From contig NZ_JAGYVZ010000009.1 in NCBI RefSeq assembly GCF_018380615.1, forward strand, positions 126,098 to 190,097: a stretch of 64,000 bases of DNA, read 5' to 3'. Under the pieces are notes generated by a model. The model worked only from the letters and a program-made list of their open reading frames with translations, had not been told where the DNA came from and searched no databases. The DNA is from Flavobacterium psychroterrae. GTDB taxonomy: Bacteria; Bacteroidota; Bacteroidia; Flavobacteriales; Flavobacteriaceae. Positions 7,557 through 16,346 of this stretch are shown here, one piece after another (the stretch's first letter is position 1; every line of letters begins with the position of its first letter). The translations under genes were made by a program, and so were the position numbers.

Positions 7557-9737
7557 TTATTTAATTATTTTATAATGTTTTAATCCTTCTAAAATCCCCG
7601 ATGATGCTGAACTTTTAGCTACATAAATACTTTTAGTCGTTTCATAATCAGCTAATTCTACACTTCGGTTTCCTACGATGATTCCCCTAATTGCGCCTCG
7701 AAACATATCAATATCGTTTCCGGAATCTCCCGCAGCAATTACATTTGTTAACGGAATCGACCATTTACGGCATAAAAACTTAATAGCATTTCCTTTTGAT
7801 GCTCTTTTAGGAATAAAATCCAGAAATTCGCCATGACTAGGGATAATGTTTATTTTGTACCAGCCTGTGCCTAAAGCACTAATTAATTGATCATAATCGT
7901 AATTTTCTTTCTCATAATAATAGGATATTTTATAAGGGTTTTGTGCCTCTTCTTCCTGCATGCGCATCCACGGAATCTCTTTTAATCGGTTGACGATATC
8001 ATCTCTTTTCCAGCGTCCTGCGAGGAATTTTGCCCAGCCTTTGTCCAGAATATAATCTTTACCGTTTGTATAATAAATTTCGGTTCCCACAGAACAAATA
8101 ATAAAATCCGGAATAGGAAATTGTTCTTCTTCAATGACTTTTTTAACCAGCGTTAAATTTCTTCCTGATGCTAGGGCAAAAGCCATTTTATCAGTACGAC
8201 TATTTAAATGTTCTTTTAACTCCAATAATCCAGGATTATTAAGTTTAGGCTCAATCAATGTTCCGTCAATATCCGAAACAAACAAATGGGCGACTTTCCT
8301 TTTTAATCGCTCAATATTAATATTAGGGTAATGCTGTTTTTTGAATCCTGAACCTGATGATGATGATAAATTTTCATTCACCAGTTCTACATATTGATTC
8401 ACGTGGCTTAACCAACTGTAATGTTTCTGGATATTAATTGCTCCGTTATTAGAGTAATATTTCCATTGACTTTCATTAGTTAAGATATTTCTTAAAGATT
8501 TTTTGATTTCATTTTCATCCAGTGGATTTACCAATTCTCCGTTTTGACAAGTGGGAATAATCTCTGATGGTCCGCCATTTTTTGTCACGACAACAGGCAA
8601 TCCTGAACTTGCAGATTCAATTACGGTTAAACCAAAGTTTTCATGTAGAGCCAAATTCACAAAAACACCGCGTTTTTCGGCGGCATAACGGTAAATAATC
8701 GAAACCTCATTTTCAACGTCATGTTTCTTCGGAATCGCCATTTTTCCGTACAAATCATATTTGTCCATTAAAAGCAAAAGATCCGTAAGAACATCTTTTT
8801 CAGATTCCGGCATTTGCGAAATATCTTTCCTGATTCCGGCAAAAATTACCAGATTGGCGATGCTTTGCAATTCCTTGTCTTTACCATAAACCTCAATTAA
8901 AGTATGAAGATTTTTATGACGATCCGGTCTTGAAAGCGCTAAAATAAAAGGTTTGTGCGGATTAATTAAAAACTTCGAAATGGTTTCGGCAACCCAATAT
9001 TTCCTTTGCTCCTCTTCCATTTGTTTTTCGCCATCTTGTTCTCTGTGGTAATACGGAACAAATTTAGTGGTATCAATTCCGGGAGAAATAGCGTGGTATT
9101 TTCCTAAACCAAAATTTAAGTATGGTTTGTAAGTTTCAATTTCCTGCTCTGTCGAAGTAACAATAAATTCAGATAATTCTAATGTTTTTTCTTCGGCGGC
9201 AATTCTTTGAGCAAACTTGAATTTCTTTTCAATTTCTTCTTCATTTTCCCCACTTTCAAGCAGTTTTTTCTTTTTATGGAAACCAAGTGAGTGCCCGGTA
9301 TGTGCAAACGGAATATTTAAAATTGTCGATAATTCACTTGCTACATATCCTGCATCACCATAATGGGAGTGAATCCAGTTTGGGAAAATATCATGAAGTT
9401 TGATATGTTGAACAACTCCGTTTACAAAAGTGTCCAGTCCGTCCCATAATTGTTCTTTTGGCTTGTACTTTTTCCCTAAAAAGGGAATTCGCCTTATGTC
9501 TAATTTTTCATTAACAATTTCAATAGGTACTGCATATTCCGGCGAAAGCTTTGGATCGTCAATTAATCTTGTAAATATATGAACGTGTTCTACATCTGGA
9601 TGTTGTGATAAAAACTCAGCGAGTTCATACACATATTTAGTTTGTCCGCCATTATCAGCATCTCTACCAATCTCTAAACCTGAACCTTTTAAGAGTCCAT
9701 GAATGTTGATTAATGAAATTCGTAATTTTGTCATCAT
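7557..9737 (-). CDS. Bifunctional sucrose-phosphate synthase / HAD phosphatase-like protein
   Basis: A 726-residue cytosolic fusion. Residues 1 to about 470 are a GT4 glycosyltransferase: 'GLEIGRDADNGGQTKYVYEL' (typical of sucrose- and mannosylfructose-phosphate synthases), 'ALSRPDRHKNLHTLIE' and 'HENFGLTVIESASSGLPVV'. Residues from about 480 are a HAD-IIB phosphatase of the sucrose-phosphatase type, with 'SDIDGTLIEP' and 'GDSGNDIDMF'. The family transfers glucose from a nucleotide sugar to fructose-6-phosphate and then removes the phosphate. The adjacent GH32-like gene suggests a synthesis and breakdown pair. Mannosylfructose is an alternative product. Both catalytic halves look intact. Confidence 0.82.
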   Translation of the reverse strand: MMTKLRISLINIHGLLKGSGLEIGRDADNGGQTKYVYELAEFLSQHPDVEHVHIFTRLIDDPKLSPEYAVPIEIVNEKLDIRRIPFLGKKYKPKEQLWDGLDTFVNGVVQHIKLHDIFPNWIHSHYGDAGYVASELSTILNIPFAHTGHSLGFHKKKKLLESGENEEEIEKKFKFAQRIAAEEKTLELSEFIVTSTEQEIETYKPYLNFGLGKYHAISPGIDTTKFVPYYHREQDGEKQMEEEQRKYWVAETISKFLINPHKPFILALSRPDRHKNLHTLIEVYGKDKELQSIANLVIFAGIRKDISQMPESEKDVLTDLLLLMDKYDLYGKMAIPKKHDVENEVSIIYRYAAEKRGVFVNLALHENFGLTVIESASSGLPVVVTKNGGPSEIIPTCQNGELVNPLDENEIKKSLRNILTNESQWKYYSNNGAINIQKHYSWLSHVNQYVELVNENLSSSSGSGFKKQHYPNINIERLKRKVAHLFVSDIDGTLIEPKLNNPGLLELKEHLNSRTDKMAFALASGRNLTLVKKVIEEEQFPIPDFIICSVGTEIYYTNGKDYILDKGWAKFLAGRWKRDDIVNRLKEIPWMRMQEEEAQNPYKISYYYEKENYDYDQLISALGTGWYKINIIPSHGEFLDFIPKRASKGNAIKFLCRKWSIPLTNVIAAGDSGNDIDMFRGAIRGIIVGNRSVELADYETTKSIYVAKSSASSGILEGLKHYKIIK

Positions 9738-9939
9738 TGTACTTTATTTGTTAGAATTTTTAAGGTACGAAAAATCGACGAATTTGACCCGAACTCCTAA
9801 AAAAAATAACAAGATTCTTAACATTTCATAACGATTATGTAAGAATCATAGTGGTGACAGGTTGAGTTTGATTTTAAAAAATAAAAATTGCATGACAAGT
9901 TTCTCCACAGTTTAAAAAGATTAAAAATTGATTGTAAAC

Positions 9940-10005
9940 CTGTGCAAATCCGTTCAATTCGTAAAATCCGTGGGCAATAATTTATTCGTGAAAATTTGTG
10001 CTAAA
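9940..10005. repeat. Interspersed 'AAAATCCGTGGGCAATAATTT' repeat
   Basis: An intergenic copy of the family also found near 5100, 12182-12450 and 52175-52440, reading about CAATTCGTAAAATCCGTGGG then ATTCGTGAAAATTTGTG. The remaining gap sequence (9738-9939) is AT-rich without an obvious feature. Confidence 0.65.
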
Positions 10006-10027
10006 AAAACAGTTGCATCAAATTTTT

Positions 10028-10807
10028 TTATTCTTCCGGAAGCAATTCATCTAAATCAGATAACTTATAAAATTTAAGATCGTTAAGTTTCATGTATTTA
10101 CAAATAAACTCTAACGTTTCTATTTTTGTCTGATAATTTTCGGTAACATTTTTAACAGGTTTATGTCCGCATAAAAGTAGAATTTTATTGTGCTTTTTAG
10201 CATAATCCAATAATTCCAGAACATACGGAATGCTAAAATGAATGTGGCTGTTATCGATATCAAAAGCAAATACAATTTTTGAATTATTAAAAAAACTATC
10301 TTGTTTTTCAGGAGCTTCACCGCCAAAAGCCCTTCCTCTTATAATTTTATAATCCTTTGATAATGCTTTATCCAGCGCATCAGATCTTTCTCCGTAAGGA
10401 TAGGCAAATGAAGTCACATTAAAATTATGCCTTTTCATGGAGACTATCATAGGATCAATTTCCTGTTTCATATAAGCATCAATTCCGTGTTGTTTTACAA
10501 ATTTTACGGCGTTATAATGGTGATAGCCGTGCGCCGCAATTTCATGTCCTTCTTTTTCCATTTCATGCAATTTCTTCATTTGTGGAGCACCAATAGAATC
10601 GATTCTGCAAACATTAAAAGTCGCTTTCCATCCATATTTTTTCAAAGCCTGATCTGCTTCGTACCATTCATCGACATAAGCATCATCAAAAGATAAAAGC
10701 ACGCCGGCTTTATAGGGTTTTGATACCGGTATTTTGTTTTTGGTTTCGCAGGAAAAAAAAGTTAAGAACATTAAAAACAATATTGCTTTTGTAAAATACA
10801 CTTTCAT
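10028..10807 (-). CDS. Lipoprotein polysaccharide deacetylase (NodB homology)
   Basis: A 259-residue protein. The N-terminus is a lipoprotein signal ending 'LTFFSC', with Cys20 as the lipidated residue. The NodB domain has motif 1 'LLSFDDAYVDEW' (Asp41, Asp42) and motif 2 'HEIAAHGYHHY', giving the D-H-H metal site of carbohydrate esterase family 4, plus 'SFAYPYGE'. Family members remove acetyl groups from N-acetylated glycans. It would act in the periplasm or on the outer membrane. The target polymer is unknown and no polysaccharide operon surrounds it. Confidence 0.85.
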   Translation of the reverse strand: MKVYFTKAILFLMFLTFFSCETKNKIPVSKPYKAGVLLSFDDAYVDEWYEADQALKKYGWKATFNVCRIDSIGAPQMKKLHEMEKEGHEIAAHGYHHYNAVKFVKQHGIDAYMKQEIDPMIVSMKRHNFNVTSFAYPYGERSDALDKALSKDYKIIRGRAFGGEAPEKQDSFFNNSKIVFAFDIDNSHIHFSIPYVLELLDYAKKHNKILLLCGHKPVKNVTENYQTKIETLEFICKYMKLNDLKFYKLSDLDELLPEE

Positions 10808-11136
10808 TAAGTTGCTGTTTATTAATTATTTATAGTTTCAATAATTGTAAAGCTCGTAATTCAAAATAAGGAATTATCTGCATTTAAAGATACATATTTC
10901 TTAATTACAAAATTTCAATTTTTGATTGTCTTGTATTGTTTTATTTATCATTTGAAAAACTATTGAAAGAGTTTCATTTTGAAAAACAATCTACCAAATA
11001 ATCTAACCTTAAAAATGGATTTCATGACATTAAAAAACCATTTTGTAACATATTTTTCATTTCTTAGTAAAGAGATATTTACTTTTAAATCGGATTAAAA
11101 AACAAATAACCAGGCAACAAATACTCCCCAAAAAAA
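10808..11136. other. Divergent intergenic region
   Basis: A 329-bp, very AT-rich gap between the divergent deacetylase and the LuxR-like regulator. It must hold both promoters, but no convincing -33/-7 pair, hairpin or conserved RNA was recognised. Confidence 0.4.
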
Positions 11137-12006
11137 ATGCTTGAAAAACGAACGATATTAATAGGATGTGATGATACTGTGGTTTTAACCAAGGTACTCA
11201 ATATCTTGTCTGTCATATCAGATTTTACTTTTTCGACCGTTTCTGTTTCACGGGCAAGTGACCTGAATGATACCGCCAAATCTCTTAATCCTGATCTTAT
11301 TATTTTATGTTTTGGCAGAAATCAATCTATAATTAACGATCCAAATTTCAATTCCGGCAAAAGAGATATTCCTATTTTATGTTTGACAAAAAGTAGTGAA
11401 TGCGAATCTTTATGCTGGTCAAAAAACTGCATTGTTTTTACATATCCTTACAATCATATTGATAATACTGATTTTTTAATTTACAGGATTCAATCGATTA
11501 TACTGCTTAAAAAAACAGAATCAGAAGCAAAACCAACTTCCACTTTTGCAGCGGCAGCATTTCAAAAACCAGATAATGATACAACGCGCGAATTAAGTCA
11601 TTATGTAATGGAACTCGACCAGAAAATTGAAGTATTGCGCAAAGTAAAAGAACGCATTTCATATCTATATCCCAACGTAGATAATTCAACCCGAATTGAA
11701 TTAATGTCAATTGTAAATTCTATAAAAAACGTTGCAAACGACACAAAACTCTGGGATGATTTTAAAATTTATTTTGAACAGTCAAATCCCAATTTTCTTT
11801 TGGCTCTAGCCAAAAAACATCCTTCGCTAAGTTCCAAGGATTTAAAATATTGCTGTTATATCAAAATGAATATGAGCAATAACGACATTACAAATCTTCT
11901 GGGAATCAATCAGGAAAGCGTACGAACTCACAAGTATCGCCTTAAAAAGAAATTAACGCTTGAAAAAGAACAAGATATAATTTCGTATTTACGAACTGTT
12001 TCGTAA
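11137..12006 (+). CDS. Response-regulator-like protein with LuxR-type HTH
   Basis: A 289-residue protein. Residues 1-125 resemble a receiver domain (strand 'RTILIGCDDTVVLTKVLNIL', then 'LNPDLIILCFGRN'), but a cysteine follows where the phosphorylated Asp is expected ('IILCFG'), so it is probably a pseudo-receiver. A helical linker ('YVMELDQKIEVLRKVKERI') follows. The C-terminus, about residues 240-285, is a LuxR-like helix-turn-helix ('LSSKDLKYCCYIKMNMSNND', 'LLGINQESVRTHKYRLKKKL'). It lies just upstream, same strand, of the injection-system locus across 1 kb of repeats, so it is a candidate regulator of that locus. Position is the only evidence for this. Confidence 0.7.
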   Translation: MLEKRTILIGCDDTVVLTKVLNILSVISDFTFSTVSVSRASDLNDTAKSLNPDLIILCFGRNQSIINDPNFNSGKRDIPILCLTKSSECESLCWSKNCIVFTYPYNHIDNTDFLIYRIQSIILLKKTESEAKPTSTFAAAAFQKPDNDTTRELSHYVMELDQKIEVLRKVKERISYLYPNVDNSTRIELMSIVNSIKNVANDTKLWDDFKIYFEQSNPNFLLALAKKHPSLSSKDLKYCCYIKMNMSNNDITNLLGINQESVRTHKYRLKKKLTLEKEQDIISYLRTVS

Positions 12007-12009
12007 AAA

Positions 12010-12780
12010 ATGCAAAATTGTTGATTTTGATTGTCTGTAATGGATTAAAATCCATCTCTACAATATGTTTCGTTCCTCCGGAACTCTTATGAAAATTCCG
12101 TTGAAACACAAAATAACCCCAATATTTGTCATCCGAAGGAACTAGGAATCTCATCAAGTCGCTCGACTAAGATTGTTTTTGCCCACGGATTAAAACAGTT
12201 TAGACGGATTTTCACCGATTAACAAAAATATTTGAATTATTAAAATTGCGGAACAATCAATTTTTGTCGATTTTGATTGTCTATGATGGATTAAAATCCA
12301 TCTCTATAATATGTTCGTTCCTCCGGAACTTTTATGAAAATTCCGTTGAAACACAAAATAACCCCAATATTTGTCATCCGAAGGAACTAGGAATCTCATC
12401 AAGTCGCTCGACAAAGATTATTTTTTTGCCCACGGATTAAAACAGGTTAAACGGGTTTTCACCGATTAAAAAAAATAATTGAATTATTAAAATTGCTGCA
12501 CAATCAATTTTTGTCCATTTTGATTGTCTATGATGGATTAAAATCCATCTCTACAATATGTTTCGTTCCTCTGGAACTCTTTTACGAAATTCCGTACGAA
12601 TGATTCATTTTGTAGCCAGCGATTTTAATCTCTTGTACACAACGTAACCAACGTAACCTAAATATTTGTCGATCTTCATTGCGTATGATGGATTAAAATC
12701 CATCCCTACATGTTTCGTTCCTCCGGAACTTTTTTTAAATTCCGTTGAAATAGAAAATAATCCCAATTTTTGTCGATTTT
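12010..12780. repeat. Block of four degenerate intergenic repeats
   Basis: Copies begin near 12020, 12268, 12514 and 12672 with ATTGTCTATGATGGATTAAA, then 'ATCCATCTCTACAATATGTTTCGTTCCTCCGGAACT'-type sequence in pieces, and the first two continue through GCCCACGGATTAAAACAG. The first two are nearly identical over 200 bp; the later two are shorter and diverged. Several short open frames on both strands here only translate the repeat. The whole 12007-13076 gap has no convincing gene. Confidence 0.85.
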
Positions 12781-12882
12781 GCAATACAGATTCTTCGTTC
12801 TTCACAATGAAAAACTTTGCGGTCATAACTAGGAACATTCTTCCTCTACATAGAATTAACAAAACAAAAACCATAATATAAA

Positions 12883-13031
12883 TAGACAATATATATTTTG
12901 TCTATGTGTATTTTTTTTGTCTACAGTTTGTCTATAAAATGCACCAAAAAACATTCATTGTGTATACGAAAAGTATATTGATTATTTTTCGTACAAATCT
13001 AATTATCAGGTACTTTTACACGTATAGACAG
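12883..13031. promoter_or_regulatory. Candidate operator region upstream of the injection-system operon
   Basis: The inverted repeat TAGACAA-N8-TTGTCTA (12883-12904) is followed by two more TTGTCTA words at 12917 and 12928, the last two 11 bp apart, one helical turn. A near match TAGACAG lies at 13025. Between them is a second inverted pair, TACGAAAA (12965) and TTTTCGTA (12986). Clustering of a 7-bp word about 150 bp before the first eCIS gene suggests a regulator-binding region. No consensus for a known factor was recognised. Confidence 0.4.
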
Positions 13032-13076
13032 AGAATCTATTTCACTATCTTATAATCTGTTTAAGAGTTAAATACC

Positions 13077-13646
13077 ATGATAAATTCATCACTTAAATTT
13101 ACGAGTAAATTACTCAATCAGTTTTTAAAAAACCGATTTACGATCACAGAGGACAAAACTGCTGTAAATTATATTGTTGATGTAAACGGATCTTTTCCTA
13201 AGGTAAATATGAACAAGGTCGTTTTGTCTGTAATCAATATCGAAAAAGAAACCAATCAGCCTTTTTATATTCGGAATCAAAAATTAGAAAACGGAAATTA
13301 TTCTAATTTTAATCCAACAGAAAGATACAACGTCGATTTACTAATAAGCTGCAATTTTGATGATTATAGCGAATCGTTACAATTTCTGGATGCGGTAATT
13401 CATTTTTTTCAGATCAATAATTATCTCGATTCCGCTTCCTCCTCCTCTATTCCTGATGGTCTCAGCAGACTTGAATTTGAATATGAGAAAATTTCTTACC
13501 ATCAAATGCACAGTTTATGGACAGCAATGGGAGCAAAATACCAACCGTCGATCATGTACAAAATGAAACTGATGAAAGTTCAGTCTCATGAAACCATAGA
13601 CATTATTCCGGCAGTTACTACTACCAATAATAACGCAGGGATATGA
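13077..13646 (+). CDS. eCIS tail-terminator/cap protein (DUF4255, Afp16/Pvc16-like)
   Basis: A 189-residue protein matching the DUF4255 (Pvc16 N-terminal) pattern: early 'LNQFLKNRF', then 'VVLSVINIEKE', 'YNVDLLISCNFDDYSESLQFLDAVIHFFQ' (in pieces) and 'LEFEYEKISYHQMHSLWTAMG'. In Afp and PVC particles this protein forms the cap ring that ends tube and sheath polymerisation at the end distal to the baseplate. It is the first gene of the operon here, whereas Afp16/Pvc16 are encoded last in their clusters. Its stop overlaps the ATG of the next gene (ATGA), implying translational coupling. Confidence 0.85.
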   Translation: MINSSLKFTSKLLNQFLKNRFTITEDKTAVNYIVDVNGSFPKVNMNKVVLSVINIEKETNQPFYIRNQKLENGNYSNFNPTERYNVDLLISCNFDDYSESLQFLDAVIHFFQINNYLDSASSSSIPDGLSRLEFEYEKISYHQMHSLWTAMGAKYQPSIMYKMKLMKVQSHETIDIIPAVTTTNNNAGI

Positions 13647-14470
13647 TACAGAGTAATTTCATAAAGATTTTTGGCGTTGCGGTTTATCATTCTTTTTATG
13701 ATAACAACAAATGCAATTGTCTGCACTTTACTCCTAATGCTAAAACGGCGAAAGCATTTCATAAATTCGGATTTAAAACAAATCTTGTTACTAATGGTTT
13801 TGAATTATTCTCTAACACAAAATCATCAGTTTCAGATTTCTTAGATTATATATTAAAAACAACACATCAGGATTATTTTGAATTTGATATCAATTGTAGT
13901 AATCCTAATTTTATTTTGTTTACCGCATTACCAATAAACTGGCTGGGCGAGATTAATTATTCAAGCCAGGATCCTAAAAACCAAACCAATAAGGATTCCA
14001 TTATTCTCAACCAAACATTAGAGACAAAACCAATTTCTAAGTATTTTGGCAATCTTAAAATATACTTCGACGATATCAAAAAGAGTACAAATTCTTTACT
14101 TTTCGAAATCAATTTTACTGCAAGAGCAACGCAATGGCAATATTATTTTATCAATAAAAATAACATTCAGCTCAGCGATCCATCCATAACCGAAAAAGAA
14201 AACATACAATTTAACGGGCCAGAAAAAATGACGCTTCAAACAGGAGAACAAGCATTACTTTTTACTTCAGGCACAACCAATATTTTACTGAGCGAAAAAC
14301 CAAAATACAAATTTGATTTAGTTAATAAAACCACATCAAATCCTTCATTACCAACAAATTCAAAAGGCAAAATCATCTTTAAAGGATTGCCAGTTCCTGA
14401 TGTTTCGAGAATTGGTATCATCGAAAATCAGCACCATCAAGTGACATCACCCATGTATATCTATCTATAA
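13643..14470 (+). CDS. Unrecognised eCIS-associated protein
   Basis: A 275-residue protein that I do not recognise. It has no signal peptide or membrane segment. The N-terminal half looks beta-rich ('IKIFGVAVYHSFYDNNKCNC'), and the C-terminal half includes 'TGEQALLFTSGTTNILLSEK' and ends 'LPVPDVSRIGIIENQHHQVT'. The gene overlaps the DUF4255 cap gene by 4 bp and precedes the sheath, so it is probably structural. A cap-associated or adaptor protein is a reasonable guess, since Bacteroidota eCIS such as AlgoCIS have additional cap components. Function remains inference from position only. Confidence 0.75.
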   Translation: MIQSNFIKIFGVAVYHSFYDNNKCNCLHFTPNAKTAKAFHKFGFKTNLVTNGFELFSNTKSSVSDFLDYILKTTHQDYFEFDINCSNPNFILFTALPINWLGEINYSSQDPKNQTNKDSIILNQTLETKPISKYFGNLKIYFDDIKKSTNSLLFEINFTARATQWQYYFINKNNIQLSDPSITEKENIQFNGPEKMTLQTGEQALLFTSGTTNILLSEKPKYKFDLVNKTTSNPSLPTNSKGKIIFKGLPVPDVSRIGIIENQHHQVTSPMYIYL

Positions 14471-14506
14471 AAAACTATTTATAATGAACACTAAAATCAA
14501 GAATCA

Positions 14507-16084
14507 ATGAATTTATCTACCATCCAGACTCCTGGTGTTTACATTCAAGAATTAAATGCTTTCCCAAACTCGGTTGTAGCAGTTGCTACGGCAGTTCCGG
14601 CATTTATTGGGTATACACCTCAGGCATCATACGAAGGAAAATCGTATACAAATGTGCCTGTGAGAATCACATCATTTGCTGATTTTCAAGCTTTTTTCTG
14701 TTTGCCGGATCCTCCTGCGCCCGCGAGTCCAGCGAAACAATACAGTCCTGAATATTACTTAGTGCAGCAAAAAAGTCAGCCTTTAAAAGGCGATTATATG
14801 CAAATTGGTGCCTCGTTTTATTCCATCGTTCCAGATCCTAACACGGTTTATTATTTGTACAATAGCGTCAGGCTTTTTTACGAAAATGGCGGTGGTGATG
14901 CCTACATTGTTTCGGTTGGACCTTACGGACCTGCATCTCAAAAACCGGGAACGCCTGGAATACCTGTCGTGAACCCCAATGTGGAACTAAACGATTTAAC
15001 CGGAGGACTTGCTTTATTGCTAAATGAACAGGAACCTACTATGTACATTTGCCCCGAAGCCACTTTATTAAGTGTCGAAAATAATGGAACGTTAATGCAG
15101 GAAATGCTTTTGCAATCTACAAAAATGCAAACTGCAATGTGCTTGTTTGATATTATTGGCGGCGATGATCCGGATCCTATTTTATATACGCAGGATATTT
15201 CAAATTTCAGAATGAATACAGGTTCTGTTGGGTTAAATTACGGAATGGCGTATTATCCTTTTATAGGAACGACCATCATGCAAAACACAGATATTGATTA
15301 TACCAACTTATTTGGTGGCGATTTAAAGCAATTACAGGCAATTCTTAATCCGGCAAGCGCACCTAATCCTGCTGTTGCCTCTATTCTTGCCAATGCTCAG
15401 GCGCCTAACAGCACTTTGACGGTAACGCAAAACAACAATGCTTTATTAATTGCCAGTCAAACTTATTCGTTGATTATCAAACATGTATTGACAGATGCTA
15501 ATATTCTGCCTCCAAGTGGTGCAATGGCGGGAGTTATTACTACGACAGATAATATGATTGGTCCGTGGGAAGCGCCTGCAAATACATCAATTGTTGGAGC
15601 GGCTTCATTACCAATTTCAATTTCCGAAAGCCAACAGGCGAACTTAAATGTTGACGCTATTTCCGGTAAATCGATCAATGCTATCAGAATGTTTAACGGA
15701 TTGGGAATTTTAATCTGGGGATCAAGAACACTGGACGGAAATAGTCAGGACTGGAGATATATTCCGGTACGCAGAACGATGATTTTCCTGGAACAATCTT
15801 GTAAACTCGCAGCTCAGGCGTATGTTTTTCAGCCAAATGATAAAAATACGTGGGAAGCAGTAATTTCTATGATTAGCAGTTTTCTTAATTCAATCTGGAA
15901 ACAAGGCGGTTTACAAGGCGCAAGTGCTTCTGATGCTTATTCTGTAGCTTGTGGATTAGGTTCTACCATGACGGGAGATGACATTTTGAATGGATTCATG
16001 AATGTGTCTGTAAAAGTTGCAGTAGTGCATCCGGCTGAATTTATCGTACTGACGTTTCAACAGCAAATGGCAACTTCGAGTTAA
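14507..16084 (+). CDS. Contractile sheath protein (Afp2-4/Pvc2-4-like)
   Basis: A 525-residue tail sheath protein. The N-terminus 'TPGVYIQELNAFPNSVVAV' is the typical handshake start of sheath subunits. The C-terminal domain has the canonical 'GLGILIWGSRTL', 'DWRYIPVRRTMIFLEQS' and 'FQPNDKNTWEAV' series at about residues 395-455. The sheath surrounds the inner tube and contracts to drive it through a target membrane. Afp and PVC carry three sheath paralogues; only one is present here, as expected for simpler eCIS. It begins 36 bp after the preceding gene and is followed by an interspersed repeat, then the tube gene. Confidence 0.95.
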   Translation: MNLSTIQTPGVYIQELNAFPNSVVAVATAVPAFIGYTPQASYEGKSYTNVPVRITSFADFQAFFCLPDPPAPASPAKQYSPEYYLVQQKSQPLKGDYMQIGASFYSIVPDPNTVYYLYNSVRLFYENGGGDAYIVSVGPYGPASQKPGTPGIPVVNPNVELNDLTGGLALLLNEQEPTMYICPEATLLSVENNGTLMQEMLLQSTKMQTAMCLFDIIGGDDPDPILYTQDISNFRMNTGSVGLNYGMAYYPFIGTTIMQNTDIDYTNLFGGDLKQLQAILNPASAPNPAVASILANAQAPNSTLTVTQNNNALLIASQTYSLIIKHVLTDANILPPSGAMAGVITTTDNMIGPWEAPANTSIVGAASLPISISESQQANLNVDAISGKSINAIRMFNGLGILIWGSRTLDGNSQDWRYIPVRRTMIFLEQSCKLAAQAYVFQPNDKNTWEAVISMISSFLNSIWKQGGLQGASASDAYSVACGLGSTMTGDDILNGFMNVSVKVAVVHPAEFIVLTFQQQMATSS

Positions 16085-16114
16085 TATAAAATCCAATCAT
16101 TACGCATAATTGAT

Positions 16115-16275
16115 TTAACACATAGTCGCGATAGCCATCGGGACATAGATTTTTTGTATGCTCCAAAAAAAGGTGTTTCACTTATTTGAACGCACATAGC
16201 AACCTATGTTAAAGAAATGTATTTATTATTGTATTCCTATTTCTAGAACATAGATCCTATGTTTATATGTGTTAA
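16115..16275 (+). repeat. Interspersed 'ACACATAG' repeat element, copy 2
   Basis: A plus-strand copy of the element at 7378-7540: AACACATAGTCGCGATAGCC at the start, GGTGTTTCACTTATTTGAAC in the middle, AAGAAATGTATTTATTATTG, and a final CATAGATCCTATGTTTATAT before GTGTTAAG. It separates the sheath gene from the first tube gene inside the operon. Confidence 0.75.
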
Positions 16276-16346
16276 GAAAATTTTCATTACTCAAAACAAA
16301 AACGAGTTTAAAATCTAGTAAATCTTTAATTTAAAAATAAAATAAA

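Noticed and set aside
12246-12889. Short open frames on both strands between the regulator and the cap gene
   Set aside because: They follow the repeat units and translate the same repeat DNA; none has an independent start region or conserved pattern.
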